Below are positions 46,557 through 58,099 of a stretch of 64,000 bases of DNA, one piece after another; the stretch's first letter is position 1, and the number at the start of each line of letters is the position of its first letter. The DNA comes from Theropithecus gelada (lineage: Eukaryota; Chordata; Mammalia; Primates; Cercopithecidae). Below the pieces are notes generated by a model. It did no database searches and was not told where the DNA came from. It was given only the letters and a program-made list of their open reading frames with translations. The stretch covers positions 67,053,064-67,117,063 of the forward strand of contig NC_037670.1 of the NCBI RefSeq assembly GCF_003255815.1, written 5' to 3'. Made by a program: the position numbers and the translations under genes.

Positions 46557-47585
46557 GGAGGGGGCGGAGCAAGATGGCCTAATAGGAACAGCTCCAGTCT
46601 CCAACTCCCAGCGCCAGCGACACAGAAGACCGGTGATTTCGGCATTTTCAACTGAGGTACTGGGTTCATCTCACTGGGGAGTGCCGGACGATCGGTACTG
46701 GTCAGCTGCTGCAGCCCGACCAGCAAGAGCTGAAGCAGGGCGAGGCATTGCCTCACCTGGGAAGCGCAAGGGGGAAGGGAACCCCTTTTCCTAGCCAGGG
46801 GAACTGAGACACACAACACCTGGAGAATCGGGTAACTCCCACCCCAATAGTGCGCTTTGAGCAAACAGGCACACCAGGAGATCATATCCCACACCTGGCC
46901 GGGAGGGTCCCACACCCACGGAGCCTCCCTCATTGCTAGCACAGCAGTCTGTGATCTACCGGCAAGGCAGCAGCGAGGCTGGGGGAGGGGCGCCCGCCAT
47001 TGCTGAGGCTTAAGTAGGTAAACAAAGCTGCTGGGAAGCTCGAACTGGGTGGAGCTCACAGCAGCTCAAGGAAACCTGCCTGTCTCTGTAGACTCCACCT
47101 CTGGGGGCAGGGCACAGTAAACAATAACAAAGCAGCAGACACCTCTGCAGATGCAAACGACTCTGTCTGACAGCTTTGAAGAGAGCAGTGGATCTCCCAA
47201 CACGGAGGTTGAGATCTGAGAAGGGACAGACTCCCTGCTCAAGCGGATCCCTGACCCCTGAGTAGCCTAACTGGGAGACATCCCCCACTAGGGGCAGTCT
47301 GACACCCCACACCTCACAGGGTGGAGTACACCCCTGAGAGGAAGCTTCCAAAGCAAGAATCAGACAGCTACACTCGCTGTTCAGAAATATTCTATCTTCT
47401 GCAGCCTCTGCTGCTGATACCCAGGCAAACAGGGTCTGGAGTGGACCTCAAGCAATCTCCAACAGACCTACAGCTGAGGGTCCTGACTGTTAGAAGGAAA
47501 ACTCTCAAACAGGAAGGACACCTACACCAAAACCCCATCAGTACATCACCATCATCAAAGACCAGAGGCAGATAAAACCACAAAG
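46557..47585 (+). promoter_or_regulatory. L1 5' UTR with internal promoter
   Basis: About 1.03 kb of GC-rich leader starting 'ggagggggcggagcaagatggc'. The 'caagatggc' box near 46570 corresponds to the YY1 site that fixes the L1 start. Known L1 5' UTRs carry an internal polymerase II promoter. Its intact start implies full-length transcripts were copied. Confidence 0.9.
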
Positions 47586-48602
47586 ATGGTGAAAAAGCAG
47601 GGCAGAAAAGCTGGAAATTCAAAAAATAAGAGCGTATCTCCCCCGGCAAAGGAGCGCAGCTCATCGCCAGCAACGGATCAAAGCTGGACGGAGAATGACT
47701 TTGACGAGATGAGAGAAGAAGGCTTCAGTCCATCAAATTTCTCAGAGCTAAAGGAGGAATTACGTACCCAGCGCAAAGAAACTAAAAATCTTGAAAAAAA
47801 AGTGGAAGAATTGATGGCTAGAGTAATTAATGCAGAGAAGGTCATAAACGAAATGAAAGAGATGAAAACCATGACACGAGAAATACGTGACAAATGCACA
47901 AGCTTCAGTAACCGACTCGATCAACTGGAAGAAAGAGTATCAGCGATTGAGGATCAAATGAATGAAATGAAGTGAGAAGAGAAACCAAAAGAAAAAAGAA
48001 GAAAAAGAAATGAACAAAGCCTGCAAGAAGTATGGGATTATGTAAAAAGACCAAACCTCCATCTGATTGGGGTGCCTGAAAGTGAGGGGGAAAATGGAAC
48101 CAAGTTGGAAAACACTCTTCAGGATATCATCCAGGAGAACTTCCCCAACCTAGTAGGGCAGGCCAACATTCAAATCCAGGAAATAAAGAGACCGCCACAA
48201 AGATACTCCTCGAGAAGAGCAACCCCAAGACACATAATTGCCAGATTCACCAAAGTTGAAATGAAGGAAAAAATCTTAAGGGCAGCCAGAGAGAAAGGTC
48301 GGGTTACCCACAAAGGGAAGCCCATCAGACTAACAGCAGATCTCTCGGCAGAAACTCTACAAGCCAGAAGAGAGTGGGGGCCAATATTCAACATTCTTAA
48401 AGAAAAGAATTTTCAACCCAGAATTTCATATCCAGCCAAACTAAGTTTCATAAGTGAAGGAGAAATAAAATCCTTTACAGATAAGCAAATGCTTAGAGAT
48501 TTTGTCACCACTAGGCCTGCCTTACAAGAGACCCTGAAGGAAGCACTAAACATGGAAAGGAACAACCGGTACCAGCCATCTCAAAAACATGCCAAAATGT
48601 AA
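47586..48602 (+). pseudogene. L1 ORF1 (ORF1p), one premature stop
   Basis: ORF1p is a trimeric RNA chaperone that coats L1 RNA. The frame runs from ATG 47586 to TAA 48600-48602, 338 codons plus stop, the usual primate length. A single in-frame TGA at 47973-47975 (codon 130) interrupts it at the end of the coiled coil (residues about 50-130). Downstream, the RRM (KRPNLHLIGVPESE region, from about 48048) and the C-terminal domain (KGKPIRLTADLSAETLQARR, about 48312) stay open to the end. Start context and N-terminus look normal. The lesion removes the RNA-binding half, so the copy could not make working ORF1p. A TGA in this position is consistent with a transition in an arginine codon (inference). 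Confidence 0.95.
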
Positions 48603-48665
48603 AGACCATCGAGGCTAGGAAGAAACTGCATCAACTAACGAGCAAAATAACCAGTTAATATCATA

Positions 48666-51600
48666 ATGGCAGGATCAAGTTCACACATAACAATCTTAAC
48701 CTTAAATGTAAATGGACTAAATGCTCCAATTAAAAGACACAGACTGGCAAACTGGATAAAGAGTCAAGACCCATCAGTCTGCTGTATTCAGGAGACCCAT
48801 CTCACATGCAGAGACATACATAGGCTCAAAATAAAGGGATGGAGGAAGATTTACCAAGCAAATGGAGAACAAAAAAAAGCGGGGGTTGCAATACTAGTCT
48901 CTGATAAAACAGACTTTAAACCATCAAAGATCAAAAGAGACAAAGAAGGCCATTACATAATGGTAAAGGGATCAATTCAACAGGAAGAGCTAACTATCCT
49001 AAATATATATGCACCCAATATACGAGCACCCAGATTCATAAAGCAAGTCCTTAGAGACTTACAAAGAGACTTAGACTCCCATACAATAATAATGGGAGAC
49101 TTCAACACTCCACTGTCAACATTAGACAGATCAATGAGACAGAAAGTTAACAAGGATATCCAGGAATTGAACTCATCTCTGCAGCAAGCAGACCTAATAG
49201 ACATCTATAGGACTCTCCACCCCAAATCAACAGAATATACATTCTTCTCAGCACCACATCGTACTTACTCCAAAATTGACCACGTAATTGGAAGTAAAGC
49301 ACTCCTCAGCAAATGTACAAGAACAGAAATTATAACAAACTGTCTCTCAGACCACAGTGCAACCAACTAGAACTCAGGACTAAGAAACTCAATCCAAACC
49401 ACTCAACTACATGGAAACTGAACAACCTGCTCCTGAATGACTACTGGGTACATAACGAAATGAAGGCAGAAATAAAGATGTTCTTTGAAACCAATGAGAA
49501 CAAAGATACAACATACCAGAATCTCTGGGACACATTTAAAGCAGTGTGTAGAGGGAAATTTATAGCACTAAATGCCCACAAGAGAAAGCAGGAAAGATCT
49601 AAAATTGACATTCTAACATCGCAATTAAAAGAACTAGAGAAGCAAGAGCAAACACATTCGAAAGCTAGCAGAAGGCAAGAAATAACTAAGATCAGAGCAG
49701 AACTGAAGGAGATACAGACACAAAAAACCCTCCAAAAAATCAATGAATCCAGGAGTTGGTTTTTTGAAAAGATCAACAAAATTGACAGACCACTAGCAAG
49801 ACTAATAAAGAAGAAAAGAGAGAAGAATCAAATCGATGCAATTAAAAATGATAAAGGGGATATCACCACCGACCCCACAGAAATACAAACTACCATCAGA
49901 GAATACTATAAACACCTCTACGCAAATCAACTGGAAAATCTAGAAGAAATGGATAATTTCCTGGACACTTACACTCTTCCAAGACTAAACCAGGAAGAAG
50001 TTGAATCCCTGAATAGACCAATAGCAGGCTCTGAAATTGAGGCAACAATTAATAGCCTACCAACCAAAAAAAGTCCAGGACCAGATGGATTCACAGCTGA
50101 ATTCTACCAGTACAAGGAGGAGTTGGTACCATTCCTTCTGAAACTATTCCAATCAATAGAAAAAGAGGGAATCCTCCCTAACTCATTTTATGAGGCCAAC
50201 ATCATCCTGATACCAAAGCCTGGCAGAGATACAACAAAAAAAGAGAATTTTAGACCAATATCCCTGATGAACATCGATGCAAAAATCCTCAATAAAATAC
50301 TGGCAAACCGGATTCAGCAACACATCAAAAAGCTTATCCACCATGATCAAGTGGGCTTCATCCCTGGGATGCAAGGCTGGTTCAACATTCGCAAATCAAT
50401 AAACATAATCCAGCATATAAACAGAACCAAAGACAAGAACCACATGATTATCTCAATAGATGCAGAAAAGGCTTTTGACAAAATTCAACAGCCCTTCATG
50501 CTAAAAATGCTCAATAAATTCGGTATTGATGGAACGTACCTCAAAATAATAAGAGCTATTTATGACAAACCCACAGCCAATATCATACTGAATGGGCAAA
50601 AACTGGAAAAATTCCCTTTGAAAACTGGCACAAGACAGGGATGCCCTCTCTCACCACTCCTATTCAACATAGTGTTGGAAGTTCTGGCTAGGGCAATCAG
50701 GCAAGAGAAAGAAATCAAGGGTATTCAGTTAGGAAAAGAAGAAGTCAAATTGTCCCTGTTTGCAGATGACATGATTGTATATTTAGAAAACCCCATTGTC
50801 TCAGCCCAAAATCTCCTTAAGCTGATAAGCAACTTCAGCAAAGTCTCAGGATACAAAATTAATGTGCAAAAATCACAAGCATTCTTATACACCAGTAACA
50901 GACAAACAGAGAGCCAAATCAGGAATGAACTTCCATTCACAATTGCTTCAAAGAGAATAAAATACCTAGGAATCCAACTTACAAGGGATGTAAAGGACCT
51001 CTTCAAGGAGAACTACAAACCACTGCTCAGTGAAATAAAAGAGGACACAAACAAATGGAAGAACATACCATGCTCATGGATAGGAAGAATCAATATCGTG
51101 AAAATGGCCATACTGCCCAAGGTAATTTATAGATTCAATGCCATCCCCATCAAGCTACCAATGAGTTTCTTCACAGAATTGGAAAAAACTGCTTTAAAGT
51201 TCATATGGAACCAAAAAAGAGCCCGCATCTCCAAGACAATCCTAAGTCAAAAGAACAAAGCTGGAGGCATCACGCTACCTGACTTCAAACTATACTACAA
51301 GGCTACAGTAACCAAAACAGCATGGTACTGGTACCAAAACAGAGATATAGACCAATGGAACAGAACAGAGTCCTCAGAAATAATACCACACATCTACAGC
51401 CATCTGATCTTTGACAAACCTGAGAGAAACAAGAAATGGGGAAAGGATTCCCTATTTAATAAATGGTGCTGGGAAAATTGGCTAGCCATAAGTAGAAAGC
51501 TGAAACTGGATCCTTTCCTTACTCCTTATACGAAAATTAATTCAAGATGGATTAGAGACTTAAATGTTAGACCTAATACCATAAAAACCCTAGAGGAAAA

Positions 51601-52489
51601 CCTAGGTAGTACCATTCAGGACATAGGCATGGGCAAAGACTTCATGTCTAAAACACCAAAAGCAATGGCAGCAAAAGCCAAAATTGACAAATGGGATCTC
51701 ATTAAACTAAAGAGCTTCTGCACAGCAAAAGAAACTACCATCAGAGTGAACAGGCAACCTACAGAATGGGAGAAAATTTTTGCAATCTACTCATCTGACA
51801 AAGGGCTAATATCCAGAACCTACAAAGAACTCAAACAAATTTACAAGAAAAAAACAAACAACCCCATCAAAAAGTGGGCAAAGGATATGAACAGACATTT
51901 CTCAAAAGAAGACATTCATACAGCCAACAGACACATGAAAAAATGCTCATCATCACTGGCCATCAGAGAAATGCAAATCAAAACCACAATGAGATACCAT
52001 CTCACACCAGTTAGAATGGCGATCATTAAAAAGTCAGGAAACAACAGGTGCTGGAGAGGATGTGGAGAAATAGGAACACTTTTACACTGTTGGTGGGATT
52101 GTAAACTAGTTCAACCATTATGGAAAACAGTATGGCGATTCCTCAAGGATCTAGAACTAGATGTACCATATGACCCAGCCATCCCATTACTGGGTATATA
52201 CCCAAAGGATTATAAATTATGCTGCTATAAAGACACATGCACACGTATGTTTATTGCAGCACTGTTCACAATAGCAAAGACTTGGAATCAACCCAAATGT
52301 CCATCAGTGACAGATTGGATTAAGAAAATGTGGCATATATACACCATGGAATACTATGCAGCCATAAAAAAGGATGAGTTTGTGTCCTTTGTAGGGACAT
52401 GGATGCAGCTGGAATCCATCATTCTTAGCAAACTATCACAAGAACAGAAAACCAAACACCGCATGTTCTCACTCATAGGTGGGAACTGA
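48666..52489 (+). pseudogene. L1 ORF2 (endonuclease/reverse transcriptase), one frameshift
   Basis: ORF2p nicks target DNA and reverse-transcribes L1 RNA. The endonuclease domain is open from ATG 48666 to a stop at 49368 and retains the expected residues: N in LNVNGLN, E in CIQETHL, D and N in MGDFNT, and D/H in SDHS. A single base is missing at about 49364-49368, immediately after SDHS. The remaining protein continues in the next frame, open for 1058 codons from 49313 to 52489. That part carries the reverse-transcriptase palm box FADD at 50759-50770, the fingers (PGPDGFTAEF) and the C-terminal cysteine motif CWRGCGEIGTLLHCWWDC near 52050-52104. The fingers segment is one residue shorter than I expect after GFTAEFYQ. 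Only the frameshift separates endonuclease from reverse transcriptase. Confidence 0.95.
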
Positions 52490-52748
52490 ACAATGAGATC
52501 ACTTGGACTCAGGAAGGGGAACATCACACACCGGGGCCTATCATGGGGAGGGGGGAGGGGGGAGGGATTGCATTGGGAGTTATACCTGATGTAAATGACG
52601 AGTTGATGGGTGCAGCACACCAACAAGGCACAAGTATACATATGTAACAAACCTGCACGTTATGCACATGTACCCTACAACTTACAGTATAATAATAATA
52701 AATAAATTTTAAAAAAAAAAGCTAATGAAGATATTAAAAAAAAAAAAA
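52490..52748 (+). other. L1 3' UTR, G-rich tract and A-rich tail
   Basis: Contains the polypurine/G-rich run at 52541-52566, a potential quadruplex typical of L1PA. The end is the 'acttacagtataataataaataaa' type followed by an A tail that is interrupted once ('gctaatgaagatatt' at about 52720-52735). Confidence 0.85.
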
Positions 52749-52763
52749 GAAAATTAGGATACA
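52749..52763. repeat. 15 bp target-site duplication, right
   Basis: Exact copy of 46542-46556. Confidence 0.96.
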
Positions 52764-52927
52764 AAGGGGGAAAATCAACCATTCATGTTGCTTTATTTTA
52801 AAGGAACATAACTCAGGATAATAAAACTTATATAGATAAGATTATCTTCAGAATATTTAGCTAAATCAGAATAATAGAAAGAAAATACATTTTGCAATCT
52901 CTACTGATATAAAAGATTTATGCAATA

Positions 52928-53213
52928 GGCTGGGCACAGTGGCTCATGCCTGTAATCCCAACACTTCCAGGGGACGAGGAGGGTGGATCACAAGATCAGG
53001 CCTGACCAACAGCGTGAAATTCAGTGTCTACTAAAAATACAAAAATTAGCTGGGCATGGTAGCACACCTGTAATCCCAGCTACTCAGGAGGCTGAGGCAG
53101 GAGAATCACATGAACCCAGGAGGCGGAGGTTGCAGTGAGCCAAGATCGCGCCATTGCACTCTGGCTTGGGTGACAGAGACTCTGTCTTAAAAAAAAAAAA
53201 AAAAAAAAAAAAA
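52928..53213 (+). mobile_element. AluS
   Basis: Sense Alu with a damaged left arm (a short deletion near 52990-53010) and a 24-base A tail. The phrase 'tatgcaat' recurs on both sides (about 52919-52926 and 53215-53222), fitting a target duplication. Confidence 0.9.
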
Positions 53214-53473
53214 GTATGCAATGTTCTTCAGGAGAGCTCACTTCTCACAAACACTACAGATATTTTGTGCCTCCTTCTGTATGCTCATGAGACCATGTTG
53301 CAAGATTCTTCCCACAAAATTGAATTCGCATCTGATAAAGTCTCTATTTGGCCATCAGACAGGAGATATAGGAAACAAAAGGAGCATATTAAATTACAGC
53401 AAGGAGACCCAGTCAGCAAAATCCAGTGCGGCGAATTCTATAGGACAATGTAGTTTCTTTATCAAATAAACTA

Positions 53474-53576
53474 AGGAAAAACATAAGAAGAAAAGGAAGG
53501 AGGAAGAGGAGGAAAAGGGGATGGGGGATGAGGAAAAGAGATGAAGAACGGGGAGGGAGAGGAACAGAGAAGTGAC
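53474..53576. repeat. GA-rich low-complexity tract
   Basis: About 100 bp that is almost purely purine on the plus strand ('gaaggaggaagaggagg', 'ggggatgggggatgagg'). Confidence 0.9.
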
Positions 53577-53906
53577 CCTGAAAGTTTATGAAGACAAAAT
53601 ACCAACCAAAATAAATATATCTATATCTATCTATTTATGTCTTTATATATGAGTTAATTTTTAAAGATACATTAAGAAATATCCATGAGTAAAATGATAT
53701 CTGGGATTCCTGAGATGCTTCAAAATAATTCAGGGATAGGTAAGTGGGTAAGAAGATGGGCCATAAATTAACAATTGCTGAAGCAAAATAATAGGTCTAG
53801 GAAGGATATTAACTTTACTCTTCTTCATATGGAAAAGAGTAAATATATAGAGAGTAAATATGGAAAGAGTAAATATACATAAGAGTAAATATACATCTTC
53901 TCCAAA

Positions 53907-53907
<1 letters not shown>

Positions 53908-53943
<36 letters not shown>
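53908..53943. repeat. (TG)n(TA)n microsatellite
   Basis: About 11 TG units followed by 6 TA units. Confidence 0.96.
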
Positions 53944-54599
53944 GATATTTTTCATTAAAAAATAGCTTGAGTGTAGACTATGGGGAGCCCATTTATATTC
54001 TCCCAATTCCCTGGGATTTCTTCTAGGGATGTCTGCCATTATTCTTTCTTGTGTAGAGCCATTAGGAAGAGTAAACACAGTCATCTGTGGTCAAAGTTTT
54101 GTGCTCACTTACAGTAAAAAATATAACCCACTGCACAATGATTCTCCACGCACAGTAAATTATTTGTGTCACAGACAATTACATAATTATAGAAATAGAA
54201 TAAAAGGTCACCAGCTGGAAATGTGGCCATTTAGTTGGGTTCAGAAACCACAGGGAAAGAAGCAATATCCTAAGCTTCCTCCATGAGACTTCACTGAGCC
54301 TTTCTGTCAGATTCACTGCTAGAATCTGGTACTCTTCCTGTTTATTCTTTTTGTAAGAATTTTATTTTGTGTTTTGTTTTGATTTAACTTTATTTTTATG
54401 TCTATTTTTTGGAAAGAAAAGCTAAGACAAAATGTTGTTGAGGGTTTTCTTTGTGTTGCTTTGTTTTCTTATTTTTTGTACATCTCCACTTCAATATTTC
54501 TACATTATTAACATGTATTAAATAACACTGACTAGAAGAGGTTTAGAAATGCCAGTGGAAAATAGTGGCATGCATATTTCTAGAATGTCAATCAATTAA

Positions 54600-54770
54600 A
54601 CATTTTTAGGGAAAAAGCATGCATTGTGCCTTTATGCATTGTGCTAAATTACGGAAATCATACTATATCAATGTATCCCTACCACGAATGCTTGCCCATT
54701 TTAGTTAAGAAAACTGCACCTCAAGAAACCAAGTAAAGTTCTCTAAGTTGTATAAATAAAAAGTGAAAAA
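54600..54770 (+). mobile_element. MIR-like fragment
   Basis: 'cccattttagttaagaaaactgcacctcaagaaaccaagtaaagttctctaag' follows the MIR 3' core with heavy decay. Confidence 0.5.
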
Positions 54771-55769
54771 GAATGGAGCCAAGCTTATTTATTTATAAAG
54801 TATATGCTTTTATATATTTACAATGTCCAAGCCTTTAAAAATTTATGCCATATATATTTATATAAATAGAATAAAATAAAATAGAGCATAATCTGATGTG
54901 CTGCAGTAGGAAATAAAACAAGATGAACCATATCTCAAAGAGTCAAGCTACAGAGAGGAAGGTAAACAGGGATAACCTTTCCATGTAAAAATTTATTCCC
55001 CGCGTTTTTTGGGAAATTGTTTCAAATCCAGAATCTCAAGAAAAATAATTTGAAAAATTGAGAAAAGTTTGTTCATTCTTCTAAGTAAATTAAAGCTCAA
55101 CAATCATCACAGAGACGGTGGTGGGTGAAAAAGATCCACCAATGGCCAGTCAAAAGCAGGAGCAGGAAATGTGGACATGAGGAATCGAAGGTTAAGGGGA
55201 GCACAGGACAGAAACTTCTGTAATCTAATTAGCCTGTGTTTCTCGTAGTTGTTGCTACACCATTAGTGTGTTCACAGCCCTGCCTGCTGCTAACAGTAAG
55301 TCATTCTGAAATAAGTATAAATACATTTATATGCATCGTGTATTTTATAGAAACCCTGCAAGTGATGTTATAAGAAATAAGTTTTAAAAACGAAATAATT
55401 CTTTAACTTCACAATTTTACACATAATTCTATATAGCACTGTTAACTTTGGTAGCTGACCTAGGTATTAAATACTACCCAATAATATTTGCTCATGTTTT
55501 CCAGGGTTTGCACATTCACTGTTTGTTAGAGACTATATCATAGTACTAGACTGTAATTTATTATTTATTAGGTAATTTTGATATATCCATAATAAAGAGT
55601 ATGAAAATGTTGAAAGCATAAGAGAGATAAGAAATACATCATAACCAGATATATTTAAATCACTGCAAAGCAAAGCATCATCTACTTCAGCACCTTGGAA
55701 ATTGTCATAGCATTATTGACAAAATAAAGCTCTGAAAATAATACTCATAAGCTGATGCCAACTACTCTT
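54771..55769. other. Unassigned AT-rich DNA
   Basis: Nothing recognised. Confidence 0.4.
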
Positions 55770-56575
55770 AAGGAACAATACAGTAGGGGTGGAAAGGGTG
55801 GTCTGCAACATTTGCCAAATCCCACATGTAGCTATATCCTCCACAGCGGCCAACCGTAAGCTACCAACATGATGTCACTGACTGCGGAGTTGCAAAGAGA
55901 TGACGTGAGTTGGTTCACAAGCTGCGTGTCATACAATTCAATTCAGCTCTGACCCTGAGTGAGCGCTGACTCCATAGGTCAAGAGCCCGATCCCATAAGA
56001 CTGCCCCTCACCCCAGATGCCAGTCATAAGCCCCAGGTTGAGACCATGTACTTCCGACCCACCAGCTGTAGATCGGGGTTCCCACAGCCTCCTCCTCAGG
56101 TTTGGTAATTTTCCAGGATAACTCACAAAACTCAGGGAAACACTTTCCTTATGTTTACTGGTTTATTATGAAGGCTACGATAAAGGACATAGATGACTAG
56201 CCAGACAAAGACATGCACAGAGCATGGTCCAGAAGGCTCCTGGGCACAGGAGCTTCTGTCCCCATGGAGTTGGGGTGCACCAGCTTCCCCGCACATGGGT
56301 GTTTTCATCAACCTGGAAGCTCCCTGAACCCCATCGTTCAGGGATTTTTATGGAAGCTTCATCATATAGACAAAATAAAACACCCAATTATTAACTCAAT
56401 CTTCGGCCCCTTTCCCCTTCCCAGAGGTTGGGGGATATGGCTGAAAATTCCAAGCTTCTAATCATGTGTTGGTCTTTCTGGTTACCAGACCCCATCCAGG
56501 AGCCCACCAAGAGTCACCTCAGTAGAAAAAAAGATTATATCACCCAGGAAATTACAAGAGTTTTAGGAGCTAAAT
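55770..56575 (-). repeat. Solitary ERV LTR, antisense (family not assigned)
   Basis: Reads sensibly as an LTR on the minus strand: TATA-like 'ataaaaat' at about 56343-56351, then AATAAA at 56162-56167 about 185 bp downstream, then a long U5-like part to about 55770. The 'tcctttat..ataataaac..gtaaac' and 'gtgtttccctgagtt' phrases are shared with ERVL/ERV1 LTRs I remember, but I cannot name the family. The ends and target duplication are not defined. Confidence 0.55.
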
Positions 56576-58099
56576 GCCAGAAACTGGGAACAGAGATCAA
56601 ATATATATTTATTATTATTTCACAGTATGTGCTACTAAATGTATTGTTACTTTTATTAATAATTTTAAAATCAGGTTTTAATTTTTGTGATGGTAAATAT
56701 CCAAAGATATAATTCACCTAAATACAAGCTCTTTGAGGTTTTCAATCATTTTTAAGAATATAAAGGAATTCTGAGACCAAAACATCTGAGAACTGCTGCT
56801 CTGAGCACAGACATTACCCTGTTCCTGGACAGAAGAGGACTCACCAGCTTCTGAAGCAGCCAGACTGTCATCGAGCTGCTGTGACTTTAATGGAGATCAT
56901 TTTTCTTTTTGTTGAGAACAAAATTAAACATGTTCTATCCTCAATCATGTGAGTAAGTTGGGGGGCTGCTTAATAACTTTCCTAACCTTTGACATTATTT
57001 ATACTTTCTAGCCGGAGCGTTCTGTCCCTTCACCAAGAATATGAGGATGGGACAGATTCAAGTTTCTTTTCTCTTGTGTTTTTCTCTTGATAGATAGAGA
57101 AAAAGAGACATACATAAATAGAATTAAGATATATACTGATATTTACATTTACACTAACCTGAACTATTCCACAAATTCTAAATAACACTTAATTTTGGGG
57201 AAAAAGACTCTGGTTTAGGGACAAGTTTAAAACTTGTACAGTTCATATTATCTAAACACATGCATGCTATTGTCATGTATAGTTATGTGGGTGCTGAAAT
57301 TGTGGATGCTTTTGTTTTTAATGTTTAAAAATATATATTTTTAGTTACAGTGAATTAAATGTTTCCAATCTTACAACATAACCCCAGGGGTCCAATTTGC
57401 ATTAAAAGTTGCATTAGTCAAGAATTTTCTAATTCTCCTGCCTTTTGTTTATGTCCTTTGAAGGCAAGGACTGTATTTTTTTATCTCATTTGGAGACTCC
57501 ACACTTGTCAATGAATGCTAATAAAATTAATGAATATACACACAAACAGCTTTAAGACAGAAATAACCCAAGAAGACTACACCTGTGTCGCCCCATGTCC
57601 TGATAATCAATTTAATGCTCTTGGTAAATTATGGGCTCTGGTAGTTTTTATGACAATGAATATCAACACAGCAAAGTAGACAGAGAAATAACTTCCTTTG
57701 ATTTATTAATAGTCCCTTTTGCAATTACCATATGTTTCCAATTATAAAGTAATGCATCTTGTGATGGACTTCCAGAACAGAGGAGTGAAGACTCGATGAA
57801 TGTGTATTTCATGAACAAAACAAACTAACAGCCAAAGAAATAAAATTAACCATTTCAGAATGCTGGCCATTAAATAAGCTTCAGAACATAATGAAAATCG
57901 TTCATCAAAGAGAAGCCACTGGCCCTCAGTGAGACAACAGTGTCTGTGACATTTTAACTTGAGGTTTTTCTCATTTCTCTCCCTCTCCAGAACAGTAGTG
58001 AGGTAGCCAAAACCTAGAGGCATTGCAGACTAAGGACGGCTCTGACCTCTTTGGAGCTTCTTGAAAAGTACTATTCCAAGATCACAATTAGTATTTTGT
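56576..58099. other. Unassigned intergenic DNA
   Basis: No gene. 57455-57535 ('gaaggcaaggactgtat', 'caatgaatgctaataaaattaatgaat') may be an ancient L2/MIR 3' end. The minus-strand open frame at 57742-58023 has no recognisable domain. Confidence 0.4.

Larger units (their letters stand above)
46557..52748 (+). mobile_element. Full-length young L1 (L1PA-type, Old World monkey lineage)
   Basis: A 6.2 kb complete LINE-1 with 5' UTR, ORF1, a 63 bp spacer, ORF2, 3' UTR with a G-rich tract (52541-52566) and an A-rich tail. It is framed by a perfect 15 bp target duplication. Only two clear inactivating lesions are visible: a nonsense codon in ORF1 and a single-base loss in ORF2. This is the youngest-looking autonomous element in the window. 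Its sequence is close to L1PA consensus, and given the AluYR-like Alus it probably belongs to the cercopithecid branch. Confidence 0.97.
53214..54599. other. Intergenic DNA with simple repeats
   Basis: No gene. A purine-rich (GA) tract at 53474-53576 and a (TG)n(TA)n run at 53908-53943 are the only clear structures. The open frame 53154-53453 starts in the Alu and means nothing. Confidence 0.5.

Noticed and set aside
49441..49779. Minus-strand frame of 112 codons in L1 ORF2
   Set aside because: Shadow frame opposite the RT coding strand; the same occurs at 19116-19487.
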